Source: Clostridiaceae bacterium JG1575
Lineage (GTDB): Bacteria; Bacillota; Clostridia; Clostridiales; Clostridiaceae
NCBI GenBank assembly: GCA_002838815.1
Contig: LQGW01000031.1
Span: 1-64,000 of the forward strand
Direction: 5' to 3'
DNA length: 64,000 nucleotides
The notes beneath the pieces are model-generated. The model searched no databases and had not been told where the DNA came from. It worked only from the letters and a program-made list of their open reading frames with translations. Position 1 is the first letter of the stretch. Each line of letters starts with the position of its first letter. The translations under genes were made by a program, and so were the position numbers. Shown here piece by piece: positions 48,582-58,261 of the stretch.

Positions 48582-49396
48582 TCCGCTGCACCCTTTGTCC
48601 GAACTTTTGTCTTTTGGACGCGCAATCCTACGGGCGCTGCGGCACTCGAAAAGAAGTTCACCAAAAAAATGTCTCCCGCTCCTTCGGGCAGATCACCAGC
48701 TTGGCCTTCGATCCCATCGAGAAAAAACCCCTGGCCTTTTACCATCCCGGCGCCAAAATTCTCTCCCTAGGCAGCTGGGGCTGCAATCTTCGTTGCCCTT
48801 TTTGTCAAAACCACGCCATCGCCGCTTCCCAGGTCCCCATGGGGCGTCGTTTTTCGCCTGAAAAGATCCACCGCCTCTGCCTTGAAGCGCGCGTCCAAGG
48901 CAATCTCGGTGCAGCCTTCACCTATAATGAGCCTACCATCTGCCCCGAATGGGTGGACGCCCTGGGATCCCTAATCCACGCCAGCGGCTTGAAGAACGTC
49001 TTAGTCACCAACGGCTACACCTCCCCCGAGAATTCTTCGCGTCTTTTGCCCCTCATCGACGCCTGCAACGTGGATCTCAAAGCCTTTCGGGAATCGCTCT
49101 ATCAAGAACTGGGCGGTCATTTGGCGAGCGTTCAGTCTTTCATCCAAGAGTGGGCCCCCCACACCCACTTGGAAGTGACCTGCCTCATTGTGCCCGGATG
49201 GAACGATTCGTGGCAAGATATGGACGCCATGAGCCAATGGTTGGCAACGGTGGATCCGGATCTGCCGCTGCACCTGACTCGTTTTTTCCCATCTCACCAC
49301 CTGAGCCATTTACCCCCCACCCCTTTGCCCACGCTATACGCCTTGCAAGAGATCGCCCAGCGTTCGCTGCGACGGGTCGTGCTGGGCAACGTTTAA
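48578..49396 (+). CDS. AmmeMemoRadiSam system radical SAM enzyme
   Basis: 272 residues. An N-terminal Cys-containing stretch (CTLCPNFC..YGRCGTR), then the radical SAM cluster motif CNLRCPFC (three cysteines, CxxxCxxC) after GSWG, AAFTYNEPTICPEWV and VDLKAFRESLYQELGG. It is close to PflA-like activases but shorter at the end. Partner of the fused MEMO1-AMMECR1 protein directly upstream (4-base overlap). A glycyl-radical or RNA/protein modification target is conceivable; none lies next to it. Confidence 0.94.
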   Translation: MIRCTLCPNFCLLDAQSYGRCGTRKEVHQKNVSRSFGQITSLAFDPIEKKPLAFYHPGAKILSLGSWGCNLRCPFCQNHAIAASQVPMGRRFSPEKIHRLCLEARVQGNLGAAFTYNEPTICPEWVDALGSLIHASGLKNVLVTNGYTSPENSSRLLPLIDACNVDLKAFRESLYQELGGHLASVQSFIQEWAPHTHLEVTCLIVPGWNDSWQDMDAMSQWLATVDPDLPLHLTRFFPSHHLSHLPPTPLPTLYALQEIAQRSLRRVVLGNV

Positions 49397-49499
49397 GGGG
49401 ACGCCGCCCAATCAATTGGTCCCTATTGAATTGGATGTAATAAAAATGAAACCCTTCTGTGAGGATGCTGTGTCACAATAAAGAAAAGGAGGGGACGCC

Positions 49500-50402
49500 A
49501 TGCCGGAACTCCCTGAAGTCCAAACCATCGCTACAGCGCTTCATGCAGCACTGTGCGGGAAAATTATAGAAGCTGTGCGCTTCGATGTGCCTCGCTCCTT
49601 CCCTCAAGGAGAAGAAGGCGTGCGCCGACTCATCGGCCAACGCATCGATACCGTGCACCGGGAAGGCAAAGCCATTTTGCTGGAGCTCTCTTGCCAGGAG
49701 ACGCTACTGATCCATCTTCGAATGACCGGTCAGCTTCTCGTCACCACCCCACAAAGCCCTGAATCCTTGAAAGAAACCCTGCCCAATTCCTCCACCCGCA
49801 TGGAGTTTTCCCTCTCAAAAGAGTGTACTCTTTGGTTTAACGACACCCGCCGCTTCGGCCAAGTGACGCTGTTGACGCCTCTTGAGCGAACCCTGCATCC
49901 TTATTTATCCACCTTGGGCCCCGATCCCTTGGATCCCGAAGTTTCCGCAAAGACCCTTGAGACCATCTTGCAGCGTCGGCCCACCCACCGCATCAAACCC
50001 GCTCTCTTAGACCAGCACAATCTGGCAGGTCTTGGCAACATCTACTGCGATGAAGCACTTTTTCTGGCTGGAATCCACCCAGAACGGCGGGTGGGTTCCT
50101 TAAGTTCGGCAGAGCTTCACCGCCTCTTTGAAAGCATCCGCGAGGTGCTGACGCTGAGCCTCTCAAAAGGGGGCTCCACCCGAAGGGATTACCGACTGGT
50201 GGACGGCAAAGAGGGCCGCTACTTAGAGGAAGCCTTCGTCTATGGTCGTACTGGAGCCCCTTGCCGCCGCTGCAACACCCCCATTGAAAAAAGCAAAGTC
50301 TCGGGACGGGGCACTCATTTTTGTCCCCGCTGTCAGTCCTTGGGGCAAGAGGCCCCGTCTTCATCCACTCCCGCTTCGAAAGGAGGGCGCAACACCCCAT
50401 GA
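49500..50402 (+). CDS. mutM: Formamidopyrimidine-DNA glycosylase
   Basis: 300 residues; excises oxidised purines such as 8-oxoguanine and nicks the abasic site. Catalytic N-terminus MPELPEV (Pro 2, Glu 3), the H2TH region [29 protein letters not shown], and a C-terminal zinc finger [24 protein letters not shown] are all present. An extra 20-residue Ser/Pro-rich tail follows the finger. GAGGGGACGCC precedes the ATG. The msrAB gene overlaps its stop codon by 4 bases (ATGA), forming an oxidative-damage repair operon. Confidence 0.97.
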   Translation: MPELPEVQTIATALHAALCGKIIEAVRFDVPRSFPQGEEGVRRLIGQRIDTVHREGKAILLELSCQETLLIHLRMTGQLLVTTPQSPESLKETLPNSSTRMEFSLSKECTLWFNDTRRFGQVTLLTPLERTLHPYLSTLGPDPLDPEVSAKTLETILQRRPTHRIKPALLDQHNLAGLGNIYCDEALFLAGIHPERRVGSLSSAELHRLFESIREVLTLSLSKGGSTRRDYRLVDGKEGRYLEEAFVYGRTGAPCRRCNTPIEKSKVSGRGTHFCPRCQSLGQEAPSSSTPASKGGRNTP

Positions 50403-51457
50403 AGCATCGACCCCTTTTGGTTCTTTTTCTCAGTGCCTTGTTTCTTTTCGCCTGCTCTGCGCCCCCGGCCTCTTCAACGGGATCGGCCAAAAGCCTTCCC
50501 TTACCGCCCGGGGCTAAAACCCTGACCCTCGCGGGTGGCTGTTTTTGGGGCGTGGAAGCCTATTTTGAACGAATTCCCGGGGTGTTGGACGCCGTCTCCG
50601 GCTACGCCAACGGCCAAAGCGACGTTGCAAGCTATGAGACCCTTAAAAAAACCGATCACGCCGAAGCCGTGCGAATCACCTACGATCCGCAAAAAGTCTC
50701 TGCCGCAGAGCTTTTAATTCACTTTTTGCGCATCATCGATCCCGTCAGCGTCAACCGCCAAGGCAACGATACGGGTCGGCAATACCGCACCGGCATCTAT
50801 TATGAAGAAGAGTCCCTGCGGCTCATTGCCCAAGATCTTTTGCGCGAGACGCAAAAAAAATACAGCCAACCCCTGGCCGTGGAGGTCCTGCCCTTAAAGC
50901 ATTTTGTCCGCGCGGAAGAGGATCATCAAGAGTACTTGGCCCGTCACCCCAACGGCTACTGCCACATCAATTTGAATCTCGCCAAGGAGCCCGTTCGTGT
51001 GGGAGGCCCCTACACCAAACCGCAAAACCTGCGCGAGCGTCTTTCGCCGCAGGCCTTCGCCGTCACCCAAGAGGGTGCCACGGAGCGACCGGGTACGAGC
51101 CCTCTGGATCAAGAGTTTCGGCCGGGGATTTACGTGGATGTGGTGACGGGCGAGCCCTTATTCTCCTCCGATGACAAATACGATGCTGGCTGTGGCTGGC
51201 CTTCTTTCACTCGCCCCATTTTGCCCAAAACGCTGAACCGCTTCCAAGACCTCTCCTTGTCCATGAACCGCACGGAGGTTCGCTCCAGTCAAAGCAACGC
51301 CCATTTGGGCCACGTTTTTGACGATGGCCCCAAGGATCGCGGGGGCAAGCGCTACTGCATCAACGGAGCGGCTCTCACCTTTATTGCGTTGGAGGAAATG
51401 GAGGCCAAGGGCTATGGCGCCTGGTTGCCCTTTGTTCAAAACCGTCCCCAAAAATAG
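50399..51457 (+). CDS. msrAB: Secreted methionine sulfoxide reductase A-B fusion lipoprotein
   Basis: 352 residues. Lipoprotein signal ([15 protein letters not shown], Cys 19), MsrA domain (about 40-200; catalytic Cys 48 in GGCFWG, GYANG, RYDPQ-like ITYDPQKV) and MsrB domain (about 205-345; DAGCGWPSF with Cys 265, [13 protein letters not shown], catalytic Cys 320 in RYCINGAAL). The order A-then-B and surface anchoring resemble pneumococcal SpMsrAB2. It repairs oxidised methionine in exported proteins. GGAGGGCG precedes the ATG, and it is coupled to mutM. The electron donor for a surface enzyme (a thioredoxin-like lipoprotein with CcdA) is not in the window. Confidence 0.95.
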   Translation: MKHRPLLVLFLSALFLFACSAPPASSTGSAKSLPLPPGAKTLTLAGGCFWGVEAYFERIPGVLDAVSGYANGQSDVASYETLKKTDHAEAVRITYDPQKVSAAELLIHFLRIIDPVSVNRQGNDTGRQYRTGIYYEEESLRLIAQDLLRETQKKYSQPLAVEVLPLKHFVRAEEDHQEYLARHPNGYCHINLNLAKEPVRVGGPYTKPQNLRERLSPQAFAVTQEGATERPGTSPLDQEFRPGIYVDVVTGEPLFSSDDKYDAGCGWPSFTRPILPKTLNRFQDLSLSMNRTEVRSSQSNAHLGHVFDDGPKDRGGKRYCINGAALTFIALEEMEAKGYGAWLPFVQNRPQK

Positions 51458-51515
51458 AAACCGCTGGGCCAAGACTTGAGGCTTGCCCAAGACCCCTTCA
51501 AAAACCCCGAACCCC

Positions 51516-51561
51516 ATAAGGCTCCCCGTACTGCATCTTTTTGCAGCAAGGGGAGCCTTAT
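51516..51561 (+). terminator. Terminator after msrAB
   Basis: ATAAGGCTCCCC and GGGGAGCCTTAT, with inner CTGCA/TGCAG; a two-way function for the convergent phosphoesterase gene is possible. Confidence 0.8.
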
Positions 51562-51597
51562 TCATGGGGGCGATCCCTTGACTAAAGGAGCCCCTAT

Positions 51598-54267
51598 TTA
51601 GCGGATGCGCTGGATGGTGCGCTCACCCCCCAAAAGGTAAATGCGCTCCAAGGTCTTGGCCTTCAGGAATTCATTCACCTCAGGGATGGTGTGGTGTTTG
51701 TCTGAGAGAATGATGGGCATTGGGTGATGATTTAAGATCCCTGAGGCCACGGTACCGTCGGTGAGGGCATCGGCCGCTACGACAATCACTTCTTTGGGCA
51801 AAGGCGCATAGGCTTTGGCCACGGCAAGCGCCGTCAGGTATCGGTTGTCTGCGCCCAGGCGTTGGGTGTTGAGCTTCAGCGCCTCCAACTGCTGTTGCGT
51901 CTTTAAGGACAGGGCCCTCTCGCCCCCCAAAAGCACTGCTTTTTCTAGGGCGTGGGCTTTGAGGAACGCTTCGGTGGATCGTCCCAGGGTCGCTCCCTGG
52001 GCGTAGAGGATGGGGGCTGCTTCTTGATGTACCAAAAGGGCTGCCGAAAGGGCATCGGCATCATGAGCCCCGCTGCCGTTGACGACGAGGATGGTTTTGG
52101 AGCCGTTCTCTTGTAGGACTCGGTGGGCAATCTTTGCGGCGGTTTCATACCGAGTTTCCCCTGCGATACGCTCCACCACTAGGTTTTTGGGCAGTTGGTC
52201 CAAGGCCGCTTGGGCGATGCGTCTCTCACCGCCCAAAACCAAGAGTTTCTTTGCGCCCAAGCGCTGAATTTCCGCCAAAACCTTGGTTGGCATCTGATCG
52301 TTCTTCGAAAGGAGAATGGGCGCCTTCAATAGGGCTGAGAGGGAGGCGGCGGCAAGGGAATCGGCGCTGACCTCTCCTGTGGCCAAAAGAACCGTGTCGG
52401 CCGTTGGGTAAAAGCGCTTGCTGACTTCCACAGAGGTTTCGTAGCGATCGGTGCCTTGGATCTGCAAAACTTCCGGTTTGGGCTCTTTCACGATGGAGAA
52501 GGAATCCACCAATCGCACGCTGCGTTCGCCCTTGAGATCCCCTTCCACCTGGTAGAGCTCGGTCAAAAGCGTTCCATTCTTTACGGTGTATTTGGCAAAG
52601 TTTTGCACTTTGGAATCTCGCAAGTTGGCGTGTGAGGTTTCAAAACGAGGGCTCTTTTGGGGCTGCTCGCCAAAGGCAAAGAGGTTTTCATACTCGCCCA
52701 AAAGATCTTTTGTCAGCCAAGACAACGCCGGTCGAACCTTCTTCACATGATCAAGCCCTTTGCGGTAGATGTCGTCGTAGGCCTTCGTGCCTCCGGTGTT
52801 GGGCAACACAAAGGTCGTGCCCTCAGGGTTTACGAGGGTCTCGCGGCCCCCGCGCATCACATATTCATCGGCTACTTTTGCGTTGAACGGACTGACGCTT
52901 TGGGGCACATAGGCCAGAGATTTGGTGCGGGAGAGGACATGATCGTGGCCTTGCAATGCAAGGTCGATGTCCAGTTCATCGATGAGTTTCATGAATTCAT
53001 CGCGTACTTTTTGAACGTCTTTATCTTGGAGGGAGTGATAACTCTTGGAGAACAACGGCTTGTGATAGTTTAAAATCACCCACTGGGCTCCGTTTTTGCG
53101 GGCGGCTTGCACATCTTTTTTAAGCCACTCCAGCTGAGCTTTTCCCAGCGCCTTGCCTTCGTTGTTTTTATTGTCGTTGGTATTGAGCACGACGAAGTGC
53201 ACGCCATTGTAGTCATAGGAATAGTAGGTTCCCCCATCGTCAGGCCCCATGGCCGGCACATTGACGTGGTCGGTGTATTTATGAGGGAAGCGATCGGCGT
53301 AATTGATGCCGTATTCGTCGTGGTTTCCGGCGGTCATGGCCAGGGTCGTCTGTTGGAAGGACGCTTTGGACTTTTCAAATAAGTCCACCCACTCATCTTC
53401 CACTTCAGCAATCTCCACGACATCCCCCGTATGCACCACGAAATCGGCATCGGGATGCATCTTCAGCGCCCGCGCCAGGGTATCGGCGCCGTAGGCCGCT
53501 TCATCCATGAGGTGCTGGTTCCAAAAAGCGTTCTGCGTATCGGTGTAGTGAAGGAAGGAAAACGGGGCCCCGGCTCCCTTGGCCGTCTTAAACCGACCGA
53601 CGCTGCTTTTTTCCCCTTTGTCACTCCTCACCTGGTAGTAGTAGGTCGTCCCTGGTTTGAGTCCGCGGGCCGTGGCTTTATAGGATATTTCCTGGACCTT
53701 TTCAACATCGATGGAGACGCTTTGCGTTTTGCGATCCTCAATTTCCTGAGATTGATCCCATACGCCGGGCTCCTTGCCTTCATCGGTGAAATACCGCAGG
53801 ACCTGATTGGTTTTCTTATCCACCAGCTGGAAGAGGAAAAATCCCTTCTCATCCCGCTCCACGTAGTGGGACACGACGGGTTGAGCTATGGCTTCAAAAC
53901 TGCGGGCGTTTTTCATATCTTTGGATTCCGACACCCAGAGCTTGGCGGGCGCAAGATCACTGGTGAACCAGTTGAAGCCTCGGGTGGTCTCGGGATCCCC
54001 ATTGAAGGTCGCAATGAGCCGATTGGGGGTATTGTTTTTGGGATGGGGGCGTGTTTTGGGCTTTTGAACCCCTGCGGCCTGAGCCTTTAATTTCCCGATG
54101 CCGTCCAGACGATGCAGCGCCGCATCCTCCTGCGCTGTTTTTTCATCCAGTTTAAGCACCGCGGGTTCCTTGGCTGGGGCAAGATTTGGCGCAGGCGTTG
54201 CACCCGGCACCAAAAGTTGCGCACCAAGCGCTGCACTGAGCAGCAGGGATTGGAGCATTTTGAACAT
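51598..54267 (-). CDS. Exported purple-acid-type phosphoesterase with three CWB2 wall-binding repeats
   Basis: 889 residues. Signal peptide (1-28), a linker, a fibronectin-like/purple acid phosphatase N domain (about 80-235; TTRGFNWFTSDLAPAKLWV, GLKPGTTYYYQVRS), a calcineurin-like phosphoesterase (about 235-560; metal motifs HYTDTQ, HTGDVVE, AGNHDE, LNYHKP, LQGHDHV), then three CWB2-type repeats from about 610 to the end. Each repeat begins with RYET or RYLT and ends with LVLGGER-type strands. In C. difficile such triple repeats bind an anionic wall polymer. The start is an ATG at 54267 (TTG three bases before is possible) behind AGGAGG. Single gene, likely surface-held and phosphate-releasing. 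Confidence 0.93.
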   Translation of the reverse strand: MFKMLQSLLLSAALGAQLLVPGATPAPNLAPAKEPAVLKLDEKTAQEDAALHRLDGIGKLKAQAAGVQKPKTRPHPKNNTPNRLIATFNGDPETTRGFNWFTSDLAPAKLWVSESKDMKNARSFEAIAQPVVSHYVERDEKGFFLFQLVDKKTNQVLRYFTDEGKEPGVWDQSQEIEDRKTQSVSIDVEKVQEISYKATARGLKPGTTYYYQVRSDKGEKSSVGRFKTAKGAGAPFSFLHYTDTQNAFWNQHLMDEAAYGADTLARALKMHPDADFVVHTGDVVEIAEVEDEWVDLFEKSKASFQQTTLAMTAGNHDEYGINYADRFPHKYTDHVNVPAMGPDDGGTYYSYDYNGVHFVVLNTNDNKNNEGKALGKAQLEWLKKDVQAARKNGAQWVILNYHKPLFSKSYHSLQDKDVQKVRDEFMKLIDELDIDLALQGHDHVLSRTKSLAYVPQSVSPFNAKVADEYVMRGGRETLVNPEGTTFVLPNTGGTKAYDDIYRKGLDHVKKVRPALSWLTKDLLGEYENLFAFGEQPQKSPRFETSHANLRDSKVQNFAKYTVKNGTLLTELYQVEGDLKGERSVRLVDSFSIVKEPKPEVLQIQGTDRYETSVEVSKRFYPTADTVLLATGEVSADSLAAASLSALLKAPILLSKNDQMPTKVLAEIQRLGAKKLLVLGGERRIAQAALDQLPKNLVVERIAGETRYETAAKIAHRVLQENGSKTILVVNGSGAHDADALSAALLVHQEAAPILYAQGATLGRSTEAFLKAHALEKAVLLGGERALSLKTQQQLEALKLNTQRLGADNRYLTALAVAKAYAPLPKEVIVVAADALTDGTVASGILNHHPMPIILSDKHHTIPEVNEFLKAKTLERIYLLGGERTIQRIR

Positions 54268-54469
54268 CAACGAATTCCTCCTCATGGGATATGTTTTGGA
54301 CAACCCCATTGTCCTCAATCATTGTTAACTCCCCTTTGCCTCCATGTTAGATCCCGGCAAAGAAAGGATCGACGGCTCCGGTTTTCTTGCAAAAAAAAAA
54401 CGATTCGCTCCCCCTTGATGCCCAAAGAGGAGACGAAGCGCTGATTTTATTTGACAGGTTGACCCGGCA

Positions 54470-55438
54470 TCAGGCCGGATTCGTTGGCCACAAGTGGCAA
54501 CGGACCCGGCTTTGCCCCACAAGTCGTGGCGCTGGGTCTTCGAGTGCGCATTGGGGTAACGCTTTGGGGCAGCGCGGATGGAAGGGACAGCCCGTTGGGA
54601 TGCTGCTGGGATCGGGCAGTTCTCCTTTTAAAAGCAGCGATTTCGCCGGCGACACATCCAGCTTGGGCACCGCGGCAATGAGGGCCTGCGTATAGGGGTG
54701 GGCACGGTTTTGATAGACGTCCTCGGTGGGGCCGAGCTCCACGATCTGCCCAAGATACATGACGGCGATGCGATCGGACATGGCCCGCACCACATCGAGA
54801 TTGTGGGAAATGAAAAGATAGGTCAGCCCGAGTTCTTCCTTGAGGTCGTTCATCAAATTCAGGACCTGAGCCTGCAAGGACACATCCAAAGACGAAACCG
54901 CCTCGTCGGCCACAAGCAGCTCCGGGTTTAAAATCAAAGCAAGGGCAATATTGAAGCGCTGGGCCTGTCCCCCCGACAGCTCCTTGGGATAGCGCGTCAA
55001 AAGCTCGCGACTTAGCCCCACGCGATGCAAAAGCTCCTGTAAAATCTCCTGGCGCTGCGTCCGGCTTTTGGTTCGGTGATGAAGGCGCAGAGGCTCTTCC
55101 AAAAGCCAGCCCAACGTCTTTTTGGGATTAAAGGAGGCCACGGAGTCCTGAAAAATCATCTGGATTTCGGTATCGATGCCGTGGGCTCTGCGATCCTTGC
55201 TACGAGTAATATCCTGCCCTCGGTAGCATATCTGCCCTTGGGTGGGCTTTTTTAATCCGGCAATCAGGTTTCCTAAGGTGGATTTCCCGGATCCCGATTC
55301 CCCCACAAGCCCCAGGATTTCTCCTTGGCGGATGGAAAGATCCACGCCACGCAGCGCCTGCACCTCAATGGGCTTGGCGAAGGGACTCTTGCGGCTTCGA
55401 AAGGCCCGCGTCAGCCCCTTAGTCTCCAGTAAATCCAT
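54470..55438 (-). CDS. oppF: Oligopeptide ABC transporter ATP-binding protein
   Basis: 322 residues: Walker A GESGSGKSTLGNL, Q-loop MIFQDSVASFNPKKT, signature ELSGGQAQRFNIALAL, Walker B LLVADEAVSSLD, H-loop FISHNLDVV, and the C-terminal oligopeptide extension with Cys residues (TGCPFHPRCP) found in OppD/F. The start ATG overlaps the oppD stop (TGATG). Last gene of the opp operon. Imports peptides that peptidases such as PepF can cut. Confidence 0.94.
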   Translation of the reverse strand: MDLLETKGLTRAFRSRKSPFAKPIEVQALRGVDLSIRQGEILGLVGESGSGKSTLGNLIAGLKKPTQGQICYRGQDITRSKDRRAHGIDTEIQMIFQDSVASFNPKKTLGWLLEEPLRLHHRTKSRTQRQEILQELLHRVGLSRELLTRYPKELSGGQAQRFNIALALILNPELLVADEAVSSLDVSLQAQVLNLMNDLKEELGLTYLFISHNLDVVRAMSDRIAVMYLGQIVELGPTEDVYQNRAHPYTQALIAAVPKLDVSPAKSLLLKGELPDPSSIPTGCPFHPRCPKALPQCALEDPAPRLVGQSRVRCHLWPTNPA

Positions 55439-56376
55439 CAAGCGTCCCTCCCTTCCATCAGGTGACAGCGAACCAGACTCGGCCCCACCTCATGATAGGC
55501 GGGCTCCTCGGTGAGGCAGCGGTCCATCACGTAGGGGCAACGCCCTTGAAAGCGGCATCCTTCCAGAATGGCCCCCGGATGCCCCAAAAGCTTGGCAAAG
55601 GGTCGCTTTTTTTGCGCCACAGAGCGGATGGCGGCCAAAAGTCCCTTCGTATAGGGATGGTGCGGTTGGGCAAAAAGCCGCTGCTTGGGCGCTTCCTCCA
55701 TCAAGGTTCCCTGATACAAAAGATAGACGCGGTCGGCGTATTGATGCACCACGCCCAAATCATGGGAAATCAGCAGCACCGCTAAATTCAACTCCCGACG
55801 CAGCCGCTCCACAAGCTCCAACACCTGGGCTTGAATCGTCACGTCCAAGGCGGTCGTGGGCTCGTCCAAAATTAAAAGCTCGGGCCGCGCCACGACGGCC
55901 ATGGCTAGGGCAATACGCTGACGCATGCCGCCGGAGAGCTCATGAGGATAGGATTCATAGATTTGCTCTGGGGGCGCTAGGCCTACTTGCTCTAAGGTCT
56001 CCAAAACGTCCTTTCGATGGTCCCGATAGCAAGGTCGTGCGTCTTTGGTGATCGCCTCACTGATTTGGTGCCCGACCTTCATCAAGGGGTTGAGCGCCGT
56101 CATGGCGTCTTGAAACACCATGGCGATGCCCGCTGTGGGGGCGGATCCTTTGGCCGAAAGGGGGCGCCCCTTCCATAAAATCTCTCCAGAGAGCACCTGG
56201 ATCTTGGGGGGCAAAATCCCTGCCAGAGCAAGGCTCGTCAGGGTTTTCCCGGAACCCGACTCCCCGATGAGGCTTACAAACTCTCCAGGGGCAATGCGAA
56301 GATCCAAGCTTCGCACGATGGGTGTTTGTTGTCTGGACCGGCCAATGCAAAGCTTCTGAGTGGTCAATAAATCCAT
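55438..56376 (-). CDS. oppD: Oligopeptide ABC transporter ATP-binding protein
   Basis: 312 residues: Walker A GESGSGKTL, Q-loop MVFQDAMTALNPLM, signature ELSGGMRQRIALAMAV, Walker B LLILDEPTTALD, H-loop LISHDLGVV and the C-terminal GCRFQGRCPYVMDRC cysteine region of the peptide importer family. It starts 1 base after the oppC stop (TAATATG) with no good ribosome site, so it is probably translated by coupling. Pairs with the OppF-like protein. Confidence 0.94.
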   Translation of the reverse strand: MDLLTTQKLCIGRSRQQTPIVRSLDLRIAPGEFVSLIGESGSGKTLTSLALAGILPPKIQVLSGEILWKGRPLSAKGSAPTAGIAMVFQDAMTALNPLMKVGHQISEAITKDARPCYRDHRKDVLETLEQVGLAPPEQIYESYPHELSGGMRQRIALAMAVVARPELLILDEPTTALDVTIQAQVLELVERLRRELNLAVLLISHDLGVVHQYADRVYLLYQGTLMEEAPKQRLFAQPHHPYTKGLLAAIRSVAQKKRPFAKLLGHPGAILEGCRFQGRCPYVMDRCLTEEPAYHEVGPSLVRCHLMEGRDA

Positions 56377-56377
56377 A

Positions 56378-57190
56378 TTACGGTTCACTTTCTGCGCGAA
56401 TGCGCACGCCATCCGCCATGAGGTGGAAGCCCAACACCAAAAGGGTTAACACCACCCCGGGAATCACTGCATAAAGGGGCTGAGTGAAAATATAGCCTTG
56501 GGCTTCGTTAAGCATTCTGCCCCAGGAGGGGTTGGGGGCTTGAACGCCCAGGCCCAGGTAGGAAAGGCCGGCCTCTGAGAGCACGGCGCCGGCAAAGCTT
56601 GTGGCGATGGTCACCGCAATGGGATTGACTAAATTGGGCAGAATATGGCGATACATGATGCGCAAAGGGCCTGCCCCACGAAGTCTTGCTGCCTGGATAA
56701 AGGCGTCGTCCCGATGCTTGATGTAGCCTGCTCGAATGATTCTCGTGAATCTTGGGACGCTCATGATGCCCAGGGCCAAAATAGTGTTGCGCATGCCTGT
56801 ACCAAAAACGGCAATGAGCATCAGGGCCAAGAGCACCCCGGGAAAGGCCATCTGGGCATCGATGACCTTCATTAAGACGACATCCACCCAGCCGCCGAAG
56901 TACCCGGAAAAGGACCCCAAGAGAAGCCCCACCAGGAGCCCGAAGAGCACAGTGAAAAACCCCACTGCAAAGGCGACCTGGCCCCCCACCATCAGGCGAG
57001 ATAAAAGATCCCGTCCAAAATGATCCGTTCCCAAAAGATGGGCGCCGCTTGGGGGCGCCAGGATCAATTGGAGATCCATGGCGCCGGGATCATAAGGCAG
57101 ATAAAAAAAGCTCAAAAGCATCAGTAGGAACAGACTGCCCGTCAAAACGGCACCGATGCAAAAATTGGTGGAACGAAAGACTCCGCTCAT
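56378..57190 (-). CDS. oppC: Oligopeptide ABC transporter permease
   Basis: 270 residues, six hydrophobic segments. The N-terminal part contains LLGTDHFGRDLLSRLMVGGQ, the DppC/OppC hallmark, and the coupling region is AARLRGAGPLRIMYRHILPNLVNPI. GCAGGAGG precedes the ATG at 57190. Three bases follow the oppB stop. Length and features are normal. Confidence 0.95.
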   Translation of the reverse strand: MSGVFRSTNFCIGAVLTGSLFLLMLLSFFYLPYDPGAMDLQLILAPPSGAHLLGTDHFGRDLLSRLMVGGQVAFAVGFFTVLFGLLVGLLLGSFSGYFGGWVDVVLMKVIDAQMAFPGVLLALMLIAVFGTGMRNTILALGIMSVPRFTRIIRAGYIKHRDDAFIQAARLRGAGPLRIMYRHILPNLVNPIAVTIATSFAGAVLSEAGLSYLGLGVQAPNPSWGRMLNEAQGYIFTQPLYAVIPGVVLTLLVLGFHLMADGVRIRAESEP

Positions 57191-57193
57191 AGA

Positions 57194-58132
57194 TTACCTC
57201 CTGCGAATTCGTGGATCCAGCAGCGAATACGTCAAATCCACCAAAAAATTAACAGCGACCACCATAATGGATAAATACAGCACCAGCCCCTGAATCAACG
57301 GAAAATCCCGGGAATTGATGGAGGTGGCAATGAGGGATCCGATGCCCGGCAACGAAAAGACCGTCTCCACGATGATGCTCCCGCCCAGGGTATCCACCAG
57401 GATCATCCCAAAAACCGTCACCGCCGGCAGCAGGGCATTGCGCAGCACATGGCGCCGCATCACTTGAGGAAAGGTCAATCCCTTCAAGAGCGCCCCCCGG
57501 ACATAGGGCGCCGACAGTTCATCCACTAGGGCATTGCGAAGGTAGCGCACCATCATGGCCGTATTGCCCACGGCAAGGCATACGGAGGGCAGAACGAGGG
57601 ATTTCACCGCGCCCCAGGGACTTTCGGAAAATCGCACGTACTGACCGGCCGGAAGCCATCGCAGCGTCACCGAAAACAGCAGCATTAAAAGCATGCCCAA
57701 CCAAAAATGAGGAATGGCCAGCCCCAATTGCGACAGCATGGAATACAGCGCACCAGCGGGTCCCTTGCTTCGCCGCGCCAAAAAGATGGAAAGGGGGATC
57801 CCGCATAAAAGCGTCAACAGCATGGTGAAGGCCACGAGGCTTCCCGTAACCTCCAAGCCGTGTCGGATGAGGGTTGCCACGGAGTCATCAAAGCGCAACG
57901 AATTCCCAAGATTCCCATGAAACACGCCTTGAATCCACTCGAAATATCGGGTGATCAGCGGCCGATCCAACCCCATCTGGTGGGTCAAAGCCTCCACCTG
58001 GAGCGGATCCGCATCGGCTCCGAGGATGATTTGTGCGGGATTGCCCGGCAGGACCTGAAACACAAAAAAGGTGATCACAGACACCAAAAGAATGGTGACC
58101 ATAAAGGATACGATTTTTTTGAGATAGGTCAT
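57194..58132 (-). CDS. oppB: Oligopeptide ABC transporter permease
   Basis: 312 residues, six hydrophobic segments; VLPGNPAQIILG in the first outside loop, MGLDRPLITRYFEWIQGVFHGNLGNSL (family signature) and the coupling region ALLKGLTFPQVMRRHVLRNALLPAV. Start at 58132 behind AAGGGAGGAG. It lies 129 bases downstream of the binding-protein gene; no terminator is evident in that gap. Confidence 0.95.
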   Translation of the reverse strand: MTYLKKIVSFMVTILLVSVITFFVFQVLPGNPAQIILGADADPLQVEALTHQMGLDRPLITRYFEWIQGVFHGNLGNSLRFDDSVATLIRHGLEVTGSLVAFTMLLTLLCGIPLSIFLARRSKGPAGALYSMLSQLGLAIPHFWLGMLLMLLFSVTLRWLPAGQYVRFSESPWGAVKSLVLPSVCLAVGNTAMMVRYLRNALVDELSAPYVRGALLKGLTFPQVMRRHVLRNALLPAVTVFGMILVDTLGGSIIVETVFSLPGIGSLIATSINSRDFPLIQGLVLYLSIMVVAVNFLVDLTYSLLDPRIRRR

Positions 58133-58261
58133 GAGGGCTCCTCCCTTGCAAAGAATCATTTCGAGGCCTCCCCAGTGGGGCTGCCTTTTTTTTGCAATAG
58201 CGCCCCATGGCCGGATCCTGCAAAAGACAAGAATTCCGTCCATGGGGCCTGCCGCTGGATC

